Source: Anodontia alba
Lineage: Eukaryota > Mollusca > Bivalvia > Lucinida > Lucinidae
DNA: 64,000 nt
Reading direction: 5' to 3'
Assembly: GCA_964016985.1 (NCBI GenBank)
Contig: OZ024826.1
Location: forward strand, 61,820,910 to 61,884,909
Shown here: in pieces, positions 12,352 through 23,299 of the stretch
How the letters are laid out: each line of letters begins with the position of its first letter
Numbering within the stretch: the first letter of the stretch is position 1
Position numbers and translations under genes: made by a program
The notes under the pieces: generated by a model
The model's input: the letters and a program-made list of their open reading frames with translations, nothing else
Told to the model about the DNA's origin: nothing
The model's database searches: none

Positions 12352-12590
12352 CTTCACCTACAAAATTACCTTGCTGCTATTTCTGTCAAGGGACGAAGGT
12401 AAACATTATATCCTTGTACCGGTTTCGAAGATCGGCATTTTCCGTGACCACGTGGCACCACCGGACTTTGCCGAAAATACCGATATGGCCAAAGATCTTG
12501 ATTATAAGATGGGTCTGGATTTTGGGGGGCTTTTTTTTTTTTTTTTTTTTTTTGGAAAAATCCCCGTCTTATAGGCGGATTAATACGGTA

Positions 12591-13461
12591 CCTTAGATTT
12601 GATATTTTCATAGAAAAAATAAGTTAGTCTTAGCTGTAAAAATTGATTTAATAGATATAGGTGTAAATGTCATTAAGGACTGTTATCACCACGGTCAATA
12701 TATTTCTTTTCTAAGCGGAAATCACAAAACAACAGTGTATTTCTGAAAACAAACCTTGCCCATTAAAGCGTGACTTTGTATTTAAAACATCCAGCAGGTA
12801 GGTGGCGCTGCCGTTTATTTTCATTGAGAAATCAGTTTAACGCAATATTGAATTTAACGCGAAAATACATGGAGTATATTACTTTTATTCACACAGACTA
12901 TTTAGGCTGACAAAATTAATCAGATAATTAATTAACTGATCTATAAATTCCACAAAAATGATTATCATTACAGATGTCTTATAATCAATGAGACGCCACA
13001 TTTTGCGGCATCCCATCTGGGTCTACACTGTTTGCTCAGGCCTATTTGACCAAATACATACAGTAAAGTATAACATGGGAAGAGTCCTGCTCAGACAGAC
13101 AAGTAAATTGACCAAATCTTTTGTGATAAATAATCGATCACAATGACAGGAGTGATAATCGACCAGATTAGCCAGCCTTAGAGTCTATTTATACATTGTA
13201 TTTGCTGTATGATGATTCTAATAAAAAGAAAAGAAAAAAAAATGCAACAATGTATCCATTTAAAGATACTGCCTCCAGATTTGTGGGACTTTTACCCAAC
13301 CCGATCACATGATGAACAGGCCCTGCCTAAGGCAACTCTGCCCTGGAGACTATAGGCAGCCCAACTACTTCGCTGGCCCCGATGGGCGGGGGCCGTGGTC
13401 TGTGGGTCGTGATTTCTGGATAATGTGCACGCCGGTAATAGGTACCAAGTTACGCTACACT
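12591..13461. other. non-coding with one dispersed-hairpin copy
   Basis: No gene seen. A copy of the GTGTAGACCC hairpin family lies at about 13004-13080, inverted relative to 6345-6444. The GC-richer stretch 13309-13450 has an open frame of 64 codons that I do not recognise and do not call. Confidence 0.5.
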
Positions 13462-13588
13462 ACCGGTCACAGGAGCTTGACATTGGATAATTTCTACTTA
13501 TAGGGCCTGTCCTTCGATTATTTCATAATCGTAGAGACAGGCCCTATAAGTAGAAATTAGCAAACGTCAAGCTCCTGTGCTACCGGTT
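13462..13588. repeat. about 127-bp palindrome
   Basis: Arms pair from ACCGGT near 13462 to ACCGGT near 13582-13587 through GGAGCTTGAC and ATTTCTACTTATAGGGCCTG. The centre is ATTATTTCATAAT at about 13523. Mismatches and a 2-base bulge are confined to the outer arm and the middle. This is a foldback or MITE-type structure with no coding content. Confidence 0.8.
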
Positions 13589-13970
13589 GCCTACATGAAA
13601 TGCACTTTACGGCATCAGGAATTTTGCTGAAGAACTGAACAAGTATCTGTTGTTGTTTTTCGCGTGCGACACACCATGAATTTCAAAAATGCAGGTAAAA
13701 GAAGCTTTCATGTCTGTAGCCTCGCTAAAAATAAACTGTTCGACAGCCGGTAGATTCTAGTAAACAAGCTGGTTGTCATACGACAACACACACAGTTGTC
13801 GCAACACCCAGAAGGTCGGAAACCAGACACGATACGTATCGCTGAGCACTTTCATTGGCTGACTGACATCACATGTCTCAGTCGAAACACTCGGTGTTAT
13901 TCGCTTTAATCATTGCGACTTTTCAGGCCACGGCAAGGGTCCGTACACACAATTCTGTTCTATTCCATAC

Positions 13971-14342
13971 GTGTTATCATTTGACGCCACCGTCGTGGCT
14001 GCTTCTTCGCGGCTGCTTCTTCGCAGCCGCGAGGCGGTGTCGCTACAAGAAAATGCATCTGTATTATTGCAAGGAAGTATCCATCAAAGAGATGGGATAT
14101 TTAGTCCTGATTCAAGAGGGCGTCAATGCCTACCATGTTGTTTAGTATTGTTGGTGAAAGCTGTACAGAAAAGGATCTGTACCAACAAGTTGAATGTCAA
14201 CAACATGAATGAAATTCTGTTTGCAGGAGATAAATTATACAAGTATGCAAAAAAGAATGCCAAGACATATCATGACTATTTAGAGCCATGTGATTTGCCA
14301 TCTTATTTTTCACTTGACAACCAGCATTATCCCTGGAAAGTG

Positions 14343-14377
<35 letters not shown>

Positions 14378-14639
14378 ATTTTCAGGAAATTTAAATATCT
14401 TATCCTTAGTGGAGTATCCTTTCCTTGATTTAGAGACAGGACTCGCTATGACTTTCTCATTCAACCCATATGCAGTCTTCATTTGCAACGGCTTTTCTAT
14501 TGCATTATTGGAACAAGGTGACTGTTTCTACCTTTTTGAGTCACATGTAAGAGCTTCAGATGGAATGCCAAATGTTAATGGCAAAAACATTTTGTTAAAG
14601 AAAACAAATATAACTGGCATTTTCCTTACATTTGCGTAG
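13971..14639 (+). pseudogene. Helitron-type element, OTU-like protease-domain relic
   Basis: The frame is open for 222 codons. Recognisable segments are a Cys-bearing DSRGRQCLPC near residue 47, a LFAGDKLYKYAKK segment near residue 82, and LFESHVRASDGMPNVNG about residues 189-205. This order (Gln-Cys block, GD-L-Y block, F-[DE]-SH-x-R block) resembles the OTU/tegument-protease-like domain in the N-terminal part of many animal Helitron and PIF1-associated element proteins. I infer a role in the element, not in the host. A pure 34-base A-run (14343-14376) sits inside the frame as a run of lysines, and there is no clear start codon context. A 9-bp GC hairpin (CGCGGCTGC / GCAGCCGCG) lies near 14008-14031. 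Family assignment is from memory of motif layout. Confidence 0.5.
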
Positions 14640-14811
14640 ATTGTTTAGTTTTGATAATTCCTTTACTACAACAGCGGTGAGTCAGTTTGATTTGCATTCG
14701 CTCTGTATATCTCATGTTTGCAGGGAGACCATAAAATGATACCAATGAGCTGGGTTTCAAATTTGTGACATAACTACCTATCCTCCTTTACAAGAATGTA
14801 TTTCATTTGAG

Positions 14812-15249
14812 TTGTGTCCATCACAGCCTTATGCTTCCTCCCAGCTTGCTGACAGCTTAAATGAACACGGTTCCGCATTACTTGATTCACCCCTTATATG
14901 TGAAGAATTGCAAACCTCCCTGAATAAGAAACTTAAGTTAAGTGACACATCAAAAGATGGTTTGAGCAGTAAGAAATTTAAAAACAAAGAAAGTGCTATA
15001 GTCACACAGTTTCACAAGTTGGTGTCTTGTGGTCCCCAGTACATATGTACAAGTTGTTGTCAAACATTTTTCAGACATTCTGATGTTAAATTTGATATTC
15101 AGGGTCTAAAGCCCGAGATGAAAAGACTCTGTACATTAGGACATAAAAGTGTGGAGGATAAGGAATGGATCTGTCAACAATGTGCTAATAGTTTGAAGAA
15201 AAATAACTTGAACAAATATCTTCCTTTTTGTCAAGCCCGCTTGCGCTGA
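14812..15249 (+). pseudogene. Helitron-type element, Cys-rich segment relic
   Basis: A 145-codon open frame holds GPQYICTSCCQTFF (residues 73-86) and EWICQQCANSLKK (residues 122-134), two CxxC pairs spaced as in the region before the DUF6570/helicase-like part of animal Helitron proteins. It follows the OTU-like relic on the same strand after about 170 bases with stops and no clean intron. The frame ends near 15249, and the Rep and helicase regions are absent, so this is a truncated N-terminal piece. The upstream frame is partly readable from about 14765. No intact product is expected. Confidence 0.5.
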
Positions 15250-17254
15250 GCAAGACATAGTCACCATAGCTGCATTTAAGTGTATATTAGTGAGTCCATC
15301 CGTATTTGTCCGTCCTAGCTAGAAATTTTGCATGCAGAATCATCTTTCAGTGTAGTTTGAAATTTCTCCAAGACTTGGCCTTGAGGTCAGATTTGTCAAG
15401 GACATGCACTTACCAGCAGAATTTAAGAGTTTTTAAAGAAAGTCTTCTATTCAGGAAGTGCAATGCCCAGATGCTTTATATATTCCATAGAGCTCCATCT
15501 TATCGTATAGTATTGGTAGCATTGGAATGTCGTCTATCTTCTTTGCATGTACTGTGTAAAATTGCATAGAAGATACACAGCACTCCATTAGTACTTTACA
15601 AGCTAGCAGACTCTTAGGACTATCAGTCCTTTGATTCTTTTTATATCGTAAGTCCAAATTTTGCATCTAGTAAACCTGGTTTTCTCAGATTAATATGACT
15701 ATAGCAAGAGTAAAAACCAGTTTTTACTGGGAAACCCAGTTCTTTCGTAAAACTACAGATTTTTTCTTTAATTGTTGAGATATATCAGGTATGAAAGCTC
15801 AGTGAAGTACCCTATTTTCCCTACAAGTTTGGCCATCTAAATGCAGCTCCTTAGATAAGCTGATTTTTGGGGTATTTACCCAATTAAAATTTTGAAAAAA
15901 GCAATTTAGATTAAATCTATGGGGTAAATACCCAATTATCAGTAAATTTTGCTCCCATTAATATAACTGGGTAACCAAAAGAAAAATCCTGATACCCAAT
16001 TCAATAAGAAATGTGTGGGTAAAAATAGACCAAAATACCCAATTGCTTGAAACCTTATCTAAGGAACTGTAAATGTCAGAAAACATGCCTGAGAAAATAG
16101 TGTAGACCCAGATCAGACTGCTATTAAGGAGTCTTCTAATGAGGGTCTGCACTGTTTGCCATTTATTTAATTCTGGTTTAGACCCAAATGTCCTTAATTA
16201 ACAATCTATGAAAGCTAATGCTCTTTAAAATGTATCTGAATATTTATGAAAAATATAGTATACCTTTTTTCAGTGAAAAAAATAAGGTTTTTATCAAGAT
16301 AGCGAAAGTTTTTCTGTGAAATCAGATTTTATGGAAATCATCGGCTTTTTTTCTCTCAGCATACCAAATTTCTTATAAAAATGCATACATGCCATATCTC
16401 ACATTATGAGATAAAATCTCACAGAATTTGGCCCATTGGGAAAGAATTCCCATAAAAATTCAAATCTTACAGAATTTTCAGACCATTTTACAACAGATTT
16501 TATGAAGAAATAAACATAAGTCACACATGCACTGTTGTCGTTTTCACAAACTTCTTACATGAAACAAGAAGAAAAAAAAAAAAAAAAAGACTTTAGACTG
16601 CATTGGGGGAGCTCCAAAGTGATGTTTAAAAACATCTCACAGAATTTTGTCAAATCTTCCTTAAACTTTGGCCTCATCTCATAGATTTTAGTCAACAGCT
16701 TCTGGCATGTGTGAAAATGAATTGTCATAATGTTGGAAAAACATAATTATTTAAGATAAACCTGTTTTCATGACACAACAAATACTGACATTATGGGAAC
16801 TGCTCCATATAGTTTCTGTAACCTGCATAAATGCATGTTATATAGCTGTTTTTTTGGAACCAAATTATATTTGTTGAATAAATAAATCTTTTGCTCCATA
16901 ATTATGCTTATACTTGGTTGTCAAACTTGACCCCAGCAAACCTGCTTTTAACTATGTAAGTACAAGTTTGCTGGGGTATAGTTTGCACAGAGGTGTTTCC
17001 CTGATGTTTTGCTCTTGTATAGCATTGATACATTGATATGTTTGGCTGAAAACAAAATTTTATGAACTAAACGGTATCAGCAAAATGTATGGTCCAAACA
17101 GTAAAATGGTCCAAGGAATTCCTCAATTTTGTCCAGATACTACTTCATTGAATTAATTCAATCATGTTATTTAAGTGTTCTTGATGAACGCTTAGCATTC
17201 TGGGTAAAATTTTCAGCAGATGATAGTAAAACTCCATTCACTCCTTATTTTCTC

Positions 17255-17288
<34 letters not shown>

Positions 17289-17590
17289 CAATAAGCTTTC
17301 ACCTTTTTGACTGATCATTTTCAAAACAAAACAAAAAAAATTAAAAAAAAAAATCAAAAATAATAAGAAGAAGAATAATAATAATAAAACTACAAAACCA
17401 AAAAAAAGAAAAAAAAAAAAAACAACAAAAAAACAGAAAAAACAAACAAACATATTTTACATGCTTAAATTAATTAAATCTATCAACAAAACATTTTTCC
17501 AACAGGTAAAAATCCAAGGAATACACCCCCATTTTTCCAACTTGGAATTAGTTGGCTTTTCCAATTTCCAATAATCCAACTGATTTTTTC
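15250..17590. other. non-coding, AT-rich, low-complexity pieces
   Basis: No gene seen. GGGTAAATACCCAATT-type short repeats occur at 15860-16060. A dispersed hairpin copy lies at 16096-16165. A perfect 12-bp inverted repeat ACCCCAGCAAAC / GTTTGCTGGGGT lies at 16932-16979. A 30-base T-run (about 17259-17288) is followed by an A-rich stretch to about 17455. Confidence 0.55.
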
Positions 17591-17599
17591 CAAAGATTA

Positions 17600-17678
17600 C
17601 ACCTACCCCAGCTGCAGTGGCTGAGTCACTCAGGTGAGCGAACCGTGGCCCGAGGCCCGTGGCCCGTGGGCCTCTTGT
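17600..17678 (+). mobile_element. isolated 3' end of a tandem-core (HINE/pearl-like) element
   Basis: CTCAGGTGAGCG (17629-17640), a duplicated GGCCCG stretch, the hairpin GGCCCGTGGGCC (17661-17672) and TCTTGT, followed by T. These match the 3' ends of the elements at 3951-5716 and 6492-8900. No 5' end or tandem core was found upstream, so this is a 5'-truncated relic. Confidence 0.75.
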
Positions 17679-17990
17679 TATTGGCTTTGTCACACTGGTT
17701 ATCGTGGTACAACAAATGCGACTGGGTAAAACAAACACAGTTTAAAAAGATGATGTCACAGGAATATCTTCAGAAAGAAAATGATTTATTTTTGCCGTAT
17801 TCTTGAAATTCTTTGGTCGCAATTTTGCACAGCTGCAGAAAAATTACCTTCTCAGATGCAATTGCAGAGAAATTCATTCATGACAAACAAAGATAAAAGC
17901 ATTGTTCTTTTTTTGAGTGTGTTTTCGTCAGCCCCAACCTACTTTGATCAATATTTTCAGATAGTTACCCATCTGTTTTGATGATTTTCT

Positions 17991-18437
17991 CTACTGGTCG
18001 CCCTTGTTGATCCCATATGGCCGTAGAGTGTTCAGACGTCGGATCCAATAGCTCTCTTTCACTTTCCTGGTTCTATCTGTCCACTCCCGAGTTATGATCT
18101 AAGCAACAAAGCATGGTGAGGTTGAGGAAATCATGTTCTGGTGAACAGAAGTGTTCTGCGACAGGGGACCTCTCGAACCGCCTGTGTTTCCAATCATCAT
18201 AGTGGCCGTTCATCTATTGGTTCACATAATCACCGGTTTCACCAACATATTGTTTTCCACACTTGGTGCATGATATAAGGTAGACAACATTGATCGTCTT
18301 ACAACTAGTGTTGCATCTGAGCTTGATTGTTGCCCTAGACGCTGACTTCATGATCTGTGTGGGGGTTATCATTTTGCAGGTTTTGCATCTTGCTAAAATT
18401 GCCGCATGGACATGTCTCCCCAGGTGGTTCATCATCA
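17991..18437 (-). pseudogene. Penelope-like element, GIY-YIG endonuclease relic
   Basis: Minus-strand frames encode a Cys pair (CKTCKMI), then VVYLISCTKCGKQYVGET, which matches the GIY-YIG nuclease start (YLI for GIY, YVG for YIG) that ends Penelope-like retroelement proteins. The same domain continues at lower coordinates with FERSPVAEHF and ESYWIRRLNTLRPYG, finishing at a stop at 17991-17993. It is broken by an in-frame TAG near 18210, by one extra G near 18095, and by a frame change near 18390 between the upstream Cys region and the nuclease. The rest of the protein lies beyond the insertion at 18445-21183. It cannot make an intact product. Confidence 0.8.
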
Positions 18438-18444
18438 CACATGT

Positions 18445-18678
18445 TGGTTGGGTATAATCTGCAGACCAATCCATGCAGACCAGTGGACCATGGACCGGTC
18501 TGCAGTGGACCAAAAGGGTATATTTTGCAGACCAAGTACCTTGCAGACCAGACTTTGTGCAGACTATATAGTGATTAATTTTGTGTATTTTTCCCATGCT
18601 CTTTATCAATTATCATTTATTTTTATGAATAGATGAATTATTTTTATGAGAAGCATTTCATGAATACACACACAAAAC

Positions 18679-18713
<35 letters not shown>

Positions 18714-21183
18714 GAATTTTCCTCAGTTGATTAGCAAAAATGATTTTGTGCCATCTTTCCCATCCCCTGTGTCAGTTTTCATTATATTTTACAGAAAGGA
18801 ATTATTTTTATGATAAGCATTTCATTAATACCAAATAATCAGTGTTGTTGTTTTTTTCCTGTTAATTTGCAAAATTAATTTTGTGTCTTTTTTTCCAATG
18901 CTCCGATTAAGCTTTCATTATATTTACATAAATAAATTATTTGTATGATAAGCATTTCATTAATACCAAATAATCAGAATTTTACCTGTTACCGGTATTT
19001 AGCAAAATTAATTTTGTGTCATTTTTCCCATGTTCTGTATTAGTTTTTAATTATATTTATATTTTATAAATAAATGAATTATTGTTATGAGAAGCATTTC
19101 ATTAATGCCAAATAATCAGATTTTTTTTCCGTTAGTTAGTAAAATTAATTTTGTGTCTTTTTCCCCATGCTCTGTTTCAGTCTTAGTTATATTTACATAA
19201 ATAAATGAATTATTTTGATGACAAGCATTTCATTAAAACTATTTGGTGTGTTAGAAAAAGAAAATCACTTATTTATGCTTGTAGTGGATTTGTTTTATCA
19301 CCTTAACTGTATCTGATATGATCTGTCAGTCACCTGATAAGACCTGTCAATCATCTGATATTACCTGTCATTCCTCTTGGACATCAGAATACTCCGAAAA
19401 CTACATGTATTGTCTAATGAAATGGCTTAGCTTAAAAGCTTTGTCCTCCTTTTGTTATAACAAGAGCAAAGCCTAATTAGTATTCCAAATCAAGATTTCA
19501 AAAAAATATTTTATTCCGTTTTGAAACTTTCATTGTAAAAAAGATAATAATAATAATAATAATAATAAAACCTTGACAACAAGTGAGTCACTGGAAGTAA
19601 CACAGATTTAAAGAAGTAAAAAAAATATATTAAAATATTTGTGAAATATAATAAACAACACAAACATTATTTTTTATTATCAGACAAGTAAAATGCAACT
19701 ATACACAAATACTGTCACAGGGCAGAGATATTGGGCAAAAATTAAAATTACCTAATTTAGACAAAACAACAAGTTAATAAATTCAGAGAAACAAACAAAA
19801 ATTGAAAGATATATAAGAAAAAAAGTTTTAATTGTGACATATAAACAATTCACAGAAACAAACAAAAATTGAAAGAAATTAAAAAAAAAAAAAAAATAAT
19901 AATAATAATAGTAATTACAACATTTAAACAATTACACAAGAAAATTATATTAATGAATAAATAAATTCATTGAAAGAAACAATGATTGAAAGAAAGAACA
20001 ACATATTTACATAATAGGAGATAAAAACAATTTTGATATTTGGACCAGTTCAATAAATAATAGGACCAGTTCAATAAATATAATATTTCCTTCATGAAGT
20101 ACCACATCATCTCAGTGTAAATTGTTTTATAATAAATAAATAAATAAATAAATAATATGTATTGTAGGTATATACATAACTTCGTTGTAAAAATATGGTC
20201 CAACAGGTATGTATGGCAAACAGTGTAGACCCTGATCAGACATCACATTCTGAGGCATCTGATCTGGGTCTACAATATTTGCAAAGGCTGTCTGTCCCAA
20301 TACTTAGGGTTATTATAGTAACAGATTATTATGTTCTAAATTTTTTCATGTATATATTAATTATGAATCATCTGGGAAAAATAGTCAATATAAATTTAAA
20401 TGACCAAAGGGAGTGCATATTTATGTTGTTTAATTTCTACATTTAAATTATAATTTTGTTTTCATGTAAATATGTGCTAATATATCAGTATGCTTTTAGT
20501 GTGTTTTATGTAAGCTACAGTATATTTACAAATGCACATGAAATCAAAAAATTGCATCATCCATCCTGACGATTGCATTGTTTTCTGATGTCCGCTTACA
20601 TTTTTCATTAAATATATTATTTGATGTCAGGTACTGACTTTGTTTGGACACCTCAGTGTTAACATAATGATATTTAGGAACAGCTGACACTGAATTTCTG
20701 ATTATTCATGTATTATTTATTATTTTATTGTCAGTATTGTAAAATGCTGGGGAGAATATTAAATACTGTTCTCTCAACTTTTTTTTTTTTTTACTTTTCT
20801 TTTCCATTATTTGTTTCTAAGCCAAGCTCATTTTATCCTGTTATTTGCCTAAAAATTGTTCCAAATACTAAACTGAATGGAACAGAAATTATATTTATTT
20901 CCATGCAATCTTAAGAACAGAGGAAAATTCAGTTATTCTGCTCTTCTTTTTTTCCGAAGTGATAGGAGGAATCAATAAAACTAAATGAATAAAAAAAAAA
21001 AACTTTTTTAATTAAGGCATGTCATATAAATAACAAAGTTTTATCAAAATTATTCACTATATAGTCTGCCGAAAGTCTGGTCTGCATGATACTTGGTCTG
21101 CAAAATGTCCCCTTTTGGTCCACTGCAGACCGGTCCATGGTCCACTGGTCTGCATGGTTTGGTCTGCAGATTATACCCAACCA
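18445..21183. mobile_element. 2.74-kb terminal-inverted-repeat element inserted in the Penelope-like relic
   Basis: The inverted repeats are about 140 bp, starting TGGTTGGGTATAATCTGCAG at both ends. They are rich in internal CTGCAGACC / GCAGACCAGTGGACC copies and end near GACTATATAGTG. The flanks CACATGT (18438-18444) and CGCATGT (21184-21190) form a 7-bp target duplication with one difference, and the host frame reads continuously across it. The interior is AT-rich with no transposase. It holds a tandem array at 18570-19240, a (TAA)n run near 19545-19570 and a dispersed hairpin copy at 20216-20285. Superfamily unassigned. Confidence 0.85.
18570..19240. repeat. tandem repeat inside the 2.74-kb element
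   Basis: About five units of 125-165 bp share AATTAATTTTGTGTC, a CCCATGCTC-type phrase, TTTACATAAATAAAT and GATAAGCATTTCATTAATA. A long A-run at about 18680-18710 interrupts the first interval. Non-coding. Confidence 0.75.
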
Positions 21184-21190
21184 CGCATGT

Positions 21191-21440
21191 CTGCTTTGAG
21201 CTTGCCACATACAAGAAGATCCCGCAGACTCTTGGGTCTTCTGTAGGCCATGGTCGGTCTTTCTGTGAAGACCTCGCTCAAAGCGCTAGAGGACTCAATG
21301 ATGGGCCAGTGTTTGTTGACTATATCCCTCACTTTTGGTAAGTCTGTGTGATATGTCAACAGGGAGGGGAGAACGCCCGACTCAGATTTAGGCCTATAGG
21401 AAAGTAGGTCTCTCTGTTTATGGGTATTCCAGTAAAACAC
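21191..21440 (-). pseudogene. Penelope-like element, upstream coding piece
   Basis: The minus-strand frame reads TYHTDLPKVRDIVNKHWPII, then ERPTMAYRRPKSLRDLLV, and ends at an Ala-Asp-Met immediately at the target duplication of the 2.74-kb element. After the insertion the same frame resumes with CDDEPPGETCPCGN. The RDLLV segment and the following Cys-rich segment are the usual link between reverse transcriptase and GIY-YIG nuclease in Penelope-like proteins. The frame loses similarity above about 21440, so the reverse transcriptase itself is missing. Confidence 0.75.
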
Positions 21441-21529
21441 GCCAAATCTTCGACGTTGGGTAAAAACCAGAGGTGATTTTAGGAATTTGCAATAGAGAGA
21501 GAGAGAGTCCCCCCAGTGACACACAAAGT

Positions 21530-22273
<744 letters not shown>

Positions 22274-22411
22274 AATTTCAACGTAAATCCCCATCAGTTT
22301 AGGTATCCCCCACCCCCATCAGCATATATACATGTTTGCTGTTACTTCAGATCACCAGGTTCAATGTTAGGTGCCTGATGTCCAACCTAGAGCTTAATTA
22401 ACGCTTAGCAT

Positions 22412-22597
22412 TCTTCTGGGTAAAAATTCAGCAGACGACATTTTGACTTTTTCTTGTATTTACCCCAGAAAATAGGTTTTGACAGTGCATGCAAATCATC
22501 TCCTAGGAAGACAATTTGCATGAAATGCCAAAGCATATTTTCTGAAAAAAAAAGAAGATCTTACCAACTGTCGTCTACTGAATTAGCCCAGAGAGTG
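22412..22597. mobile_element. small inverted-repeat element (MITE), about 185 bp
   Basis: The ends CTGGGTAAAAATTCAGCAG and, on the other strand, CTGGGCTAATTCAGTAG are imperfect terminal inverted repeats that continue into ACGAC. The interior AATAGGTTTTGACAGTGCAT and GACAATTTGCATGAAA recurs, diverged, at about 32125-32215. Lone ends lie near 17190-17225 and 30965-30985. Confidence 0.65.
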
Positions 22598-22644
22598 GTA
22601 AAGGTTAAAGAAAAGTGACTATCAACCGGTAAGAAGCGACATTT

Positions 22645-22947
22645 GTTTGTGTTGAGGTTTTACGGCCCAATCAACCCAATGGGGTCATGTCGAGTGCGGT
22701 CAGTTTACCTAACCACACGTTTACTGGGCAGGCTTAGTCCTCTAAGCGGTTAACCAGTATTGTGCACATTCTTTCGCCAGAAACTGACAACTGCCCTTCT
22801 TGAATCAGCGGAAGGGAGAGAATGACCGTAGAAAATATTTCATGATCAATCTCCACGAAAGAATGTTGCCGACCTCGGCGGGGGTTGAACCCGCGACCTC
22901 CTGGTCTCCAGTCGGACGGCGCATCCAACTGAGCCACCGAGGCCGAC
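22645..22947 (-). mobile_element. full-length tRNA-derived SINE with 15-bp target duplication
   Basis: Read on the minus strand the head is GTCGGCCTCGGTGGCTCAG, with a pol III A-box-like TGGCTCAGTTGG and a B-box-like GGTTCAACCCC, i.e. a tRNA-like head. The tail is TAAAACCTCAACACAAACAA. Perfect direct repeats TAAGAAGCGACATTT lie at 22630-22644 and 22948-22962. The perfect duplication suggests a fairly recent insertion. A 5'-truncated copy of the same family lies at 38313-38476. Confidence 0.92.
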
Positions 22948-23299
22948 TAAGAAGCGACATTTAAAATCACATTTATGTAATACCATATTAACACTAAATA
23001 TTGGGCATCTTAACTTGTTAACGGTGACAGTGTAAACTATGATCAGACACTGTTGTTATATAAGCTTTACAAGACGTGAATACGGCCACACAGAGGCCCC
23101 TCGCCGATGGCTACTTTTCACATGAAAGTGGCAAGAAAGTGCAAAGTGCAATATACACTGTACGTGTGAATTAATGCATTGCAATTCTGTATGTATGCGA
23201 TGCAGAGTTACTGCAGTTCCTATAAAATAGTTTGCATCTTGGTAGAACGGTTATTTTTCCATGTATTTTTTGTGCCCTGCCGTTTTAATTGGGGCTTGG

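Larger units (their letters stand above)
10755..12590. mobile_element. TA-flanked terminal-inverted-repeat element (outer)
   Basis: A perfect 26-bp terminal inverted repeat starting TACCGTATTAATCCGCC lies at 10755-10780 and, inverted, at 12565-12590. The outermost TA is compatible with a TA target duplication, as in the Tc1/mariner/pogo group, though the family is not proven. Arms of about 250 bp flank a second inserted element (11006-12351). The right arm contains a 23-base T-run. No transposase is visible, so the element is non-autonomous or gutted. Confidence 0.85.

Noticed and set aside
15300..15570. 87-codon frame after the Helitron-type relic as its continuation
   Set aside because: It shows none of the expected Rep or helicase motifs and lies in unrelated-looking sequence.
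22860..22947. Possible functional tRNA gene
   Set aside because: The tRNA-like part is the head of a 303-bp SINE with target duplications, not a free-standing tRNA.
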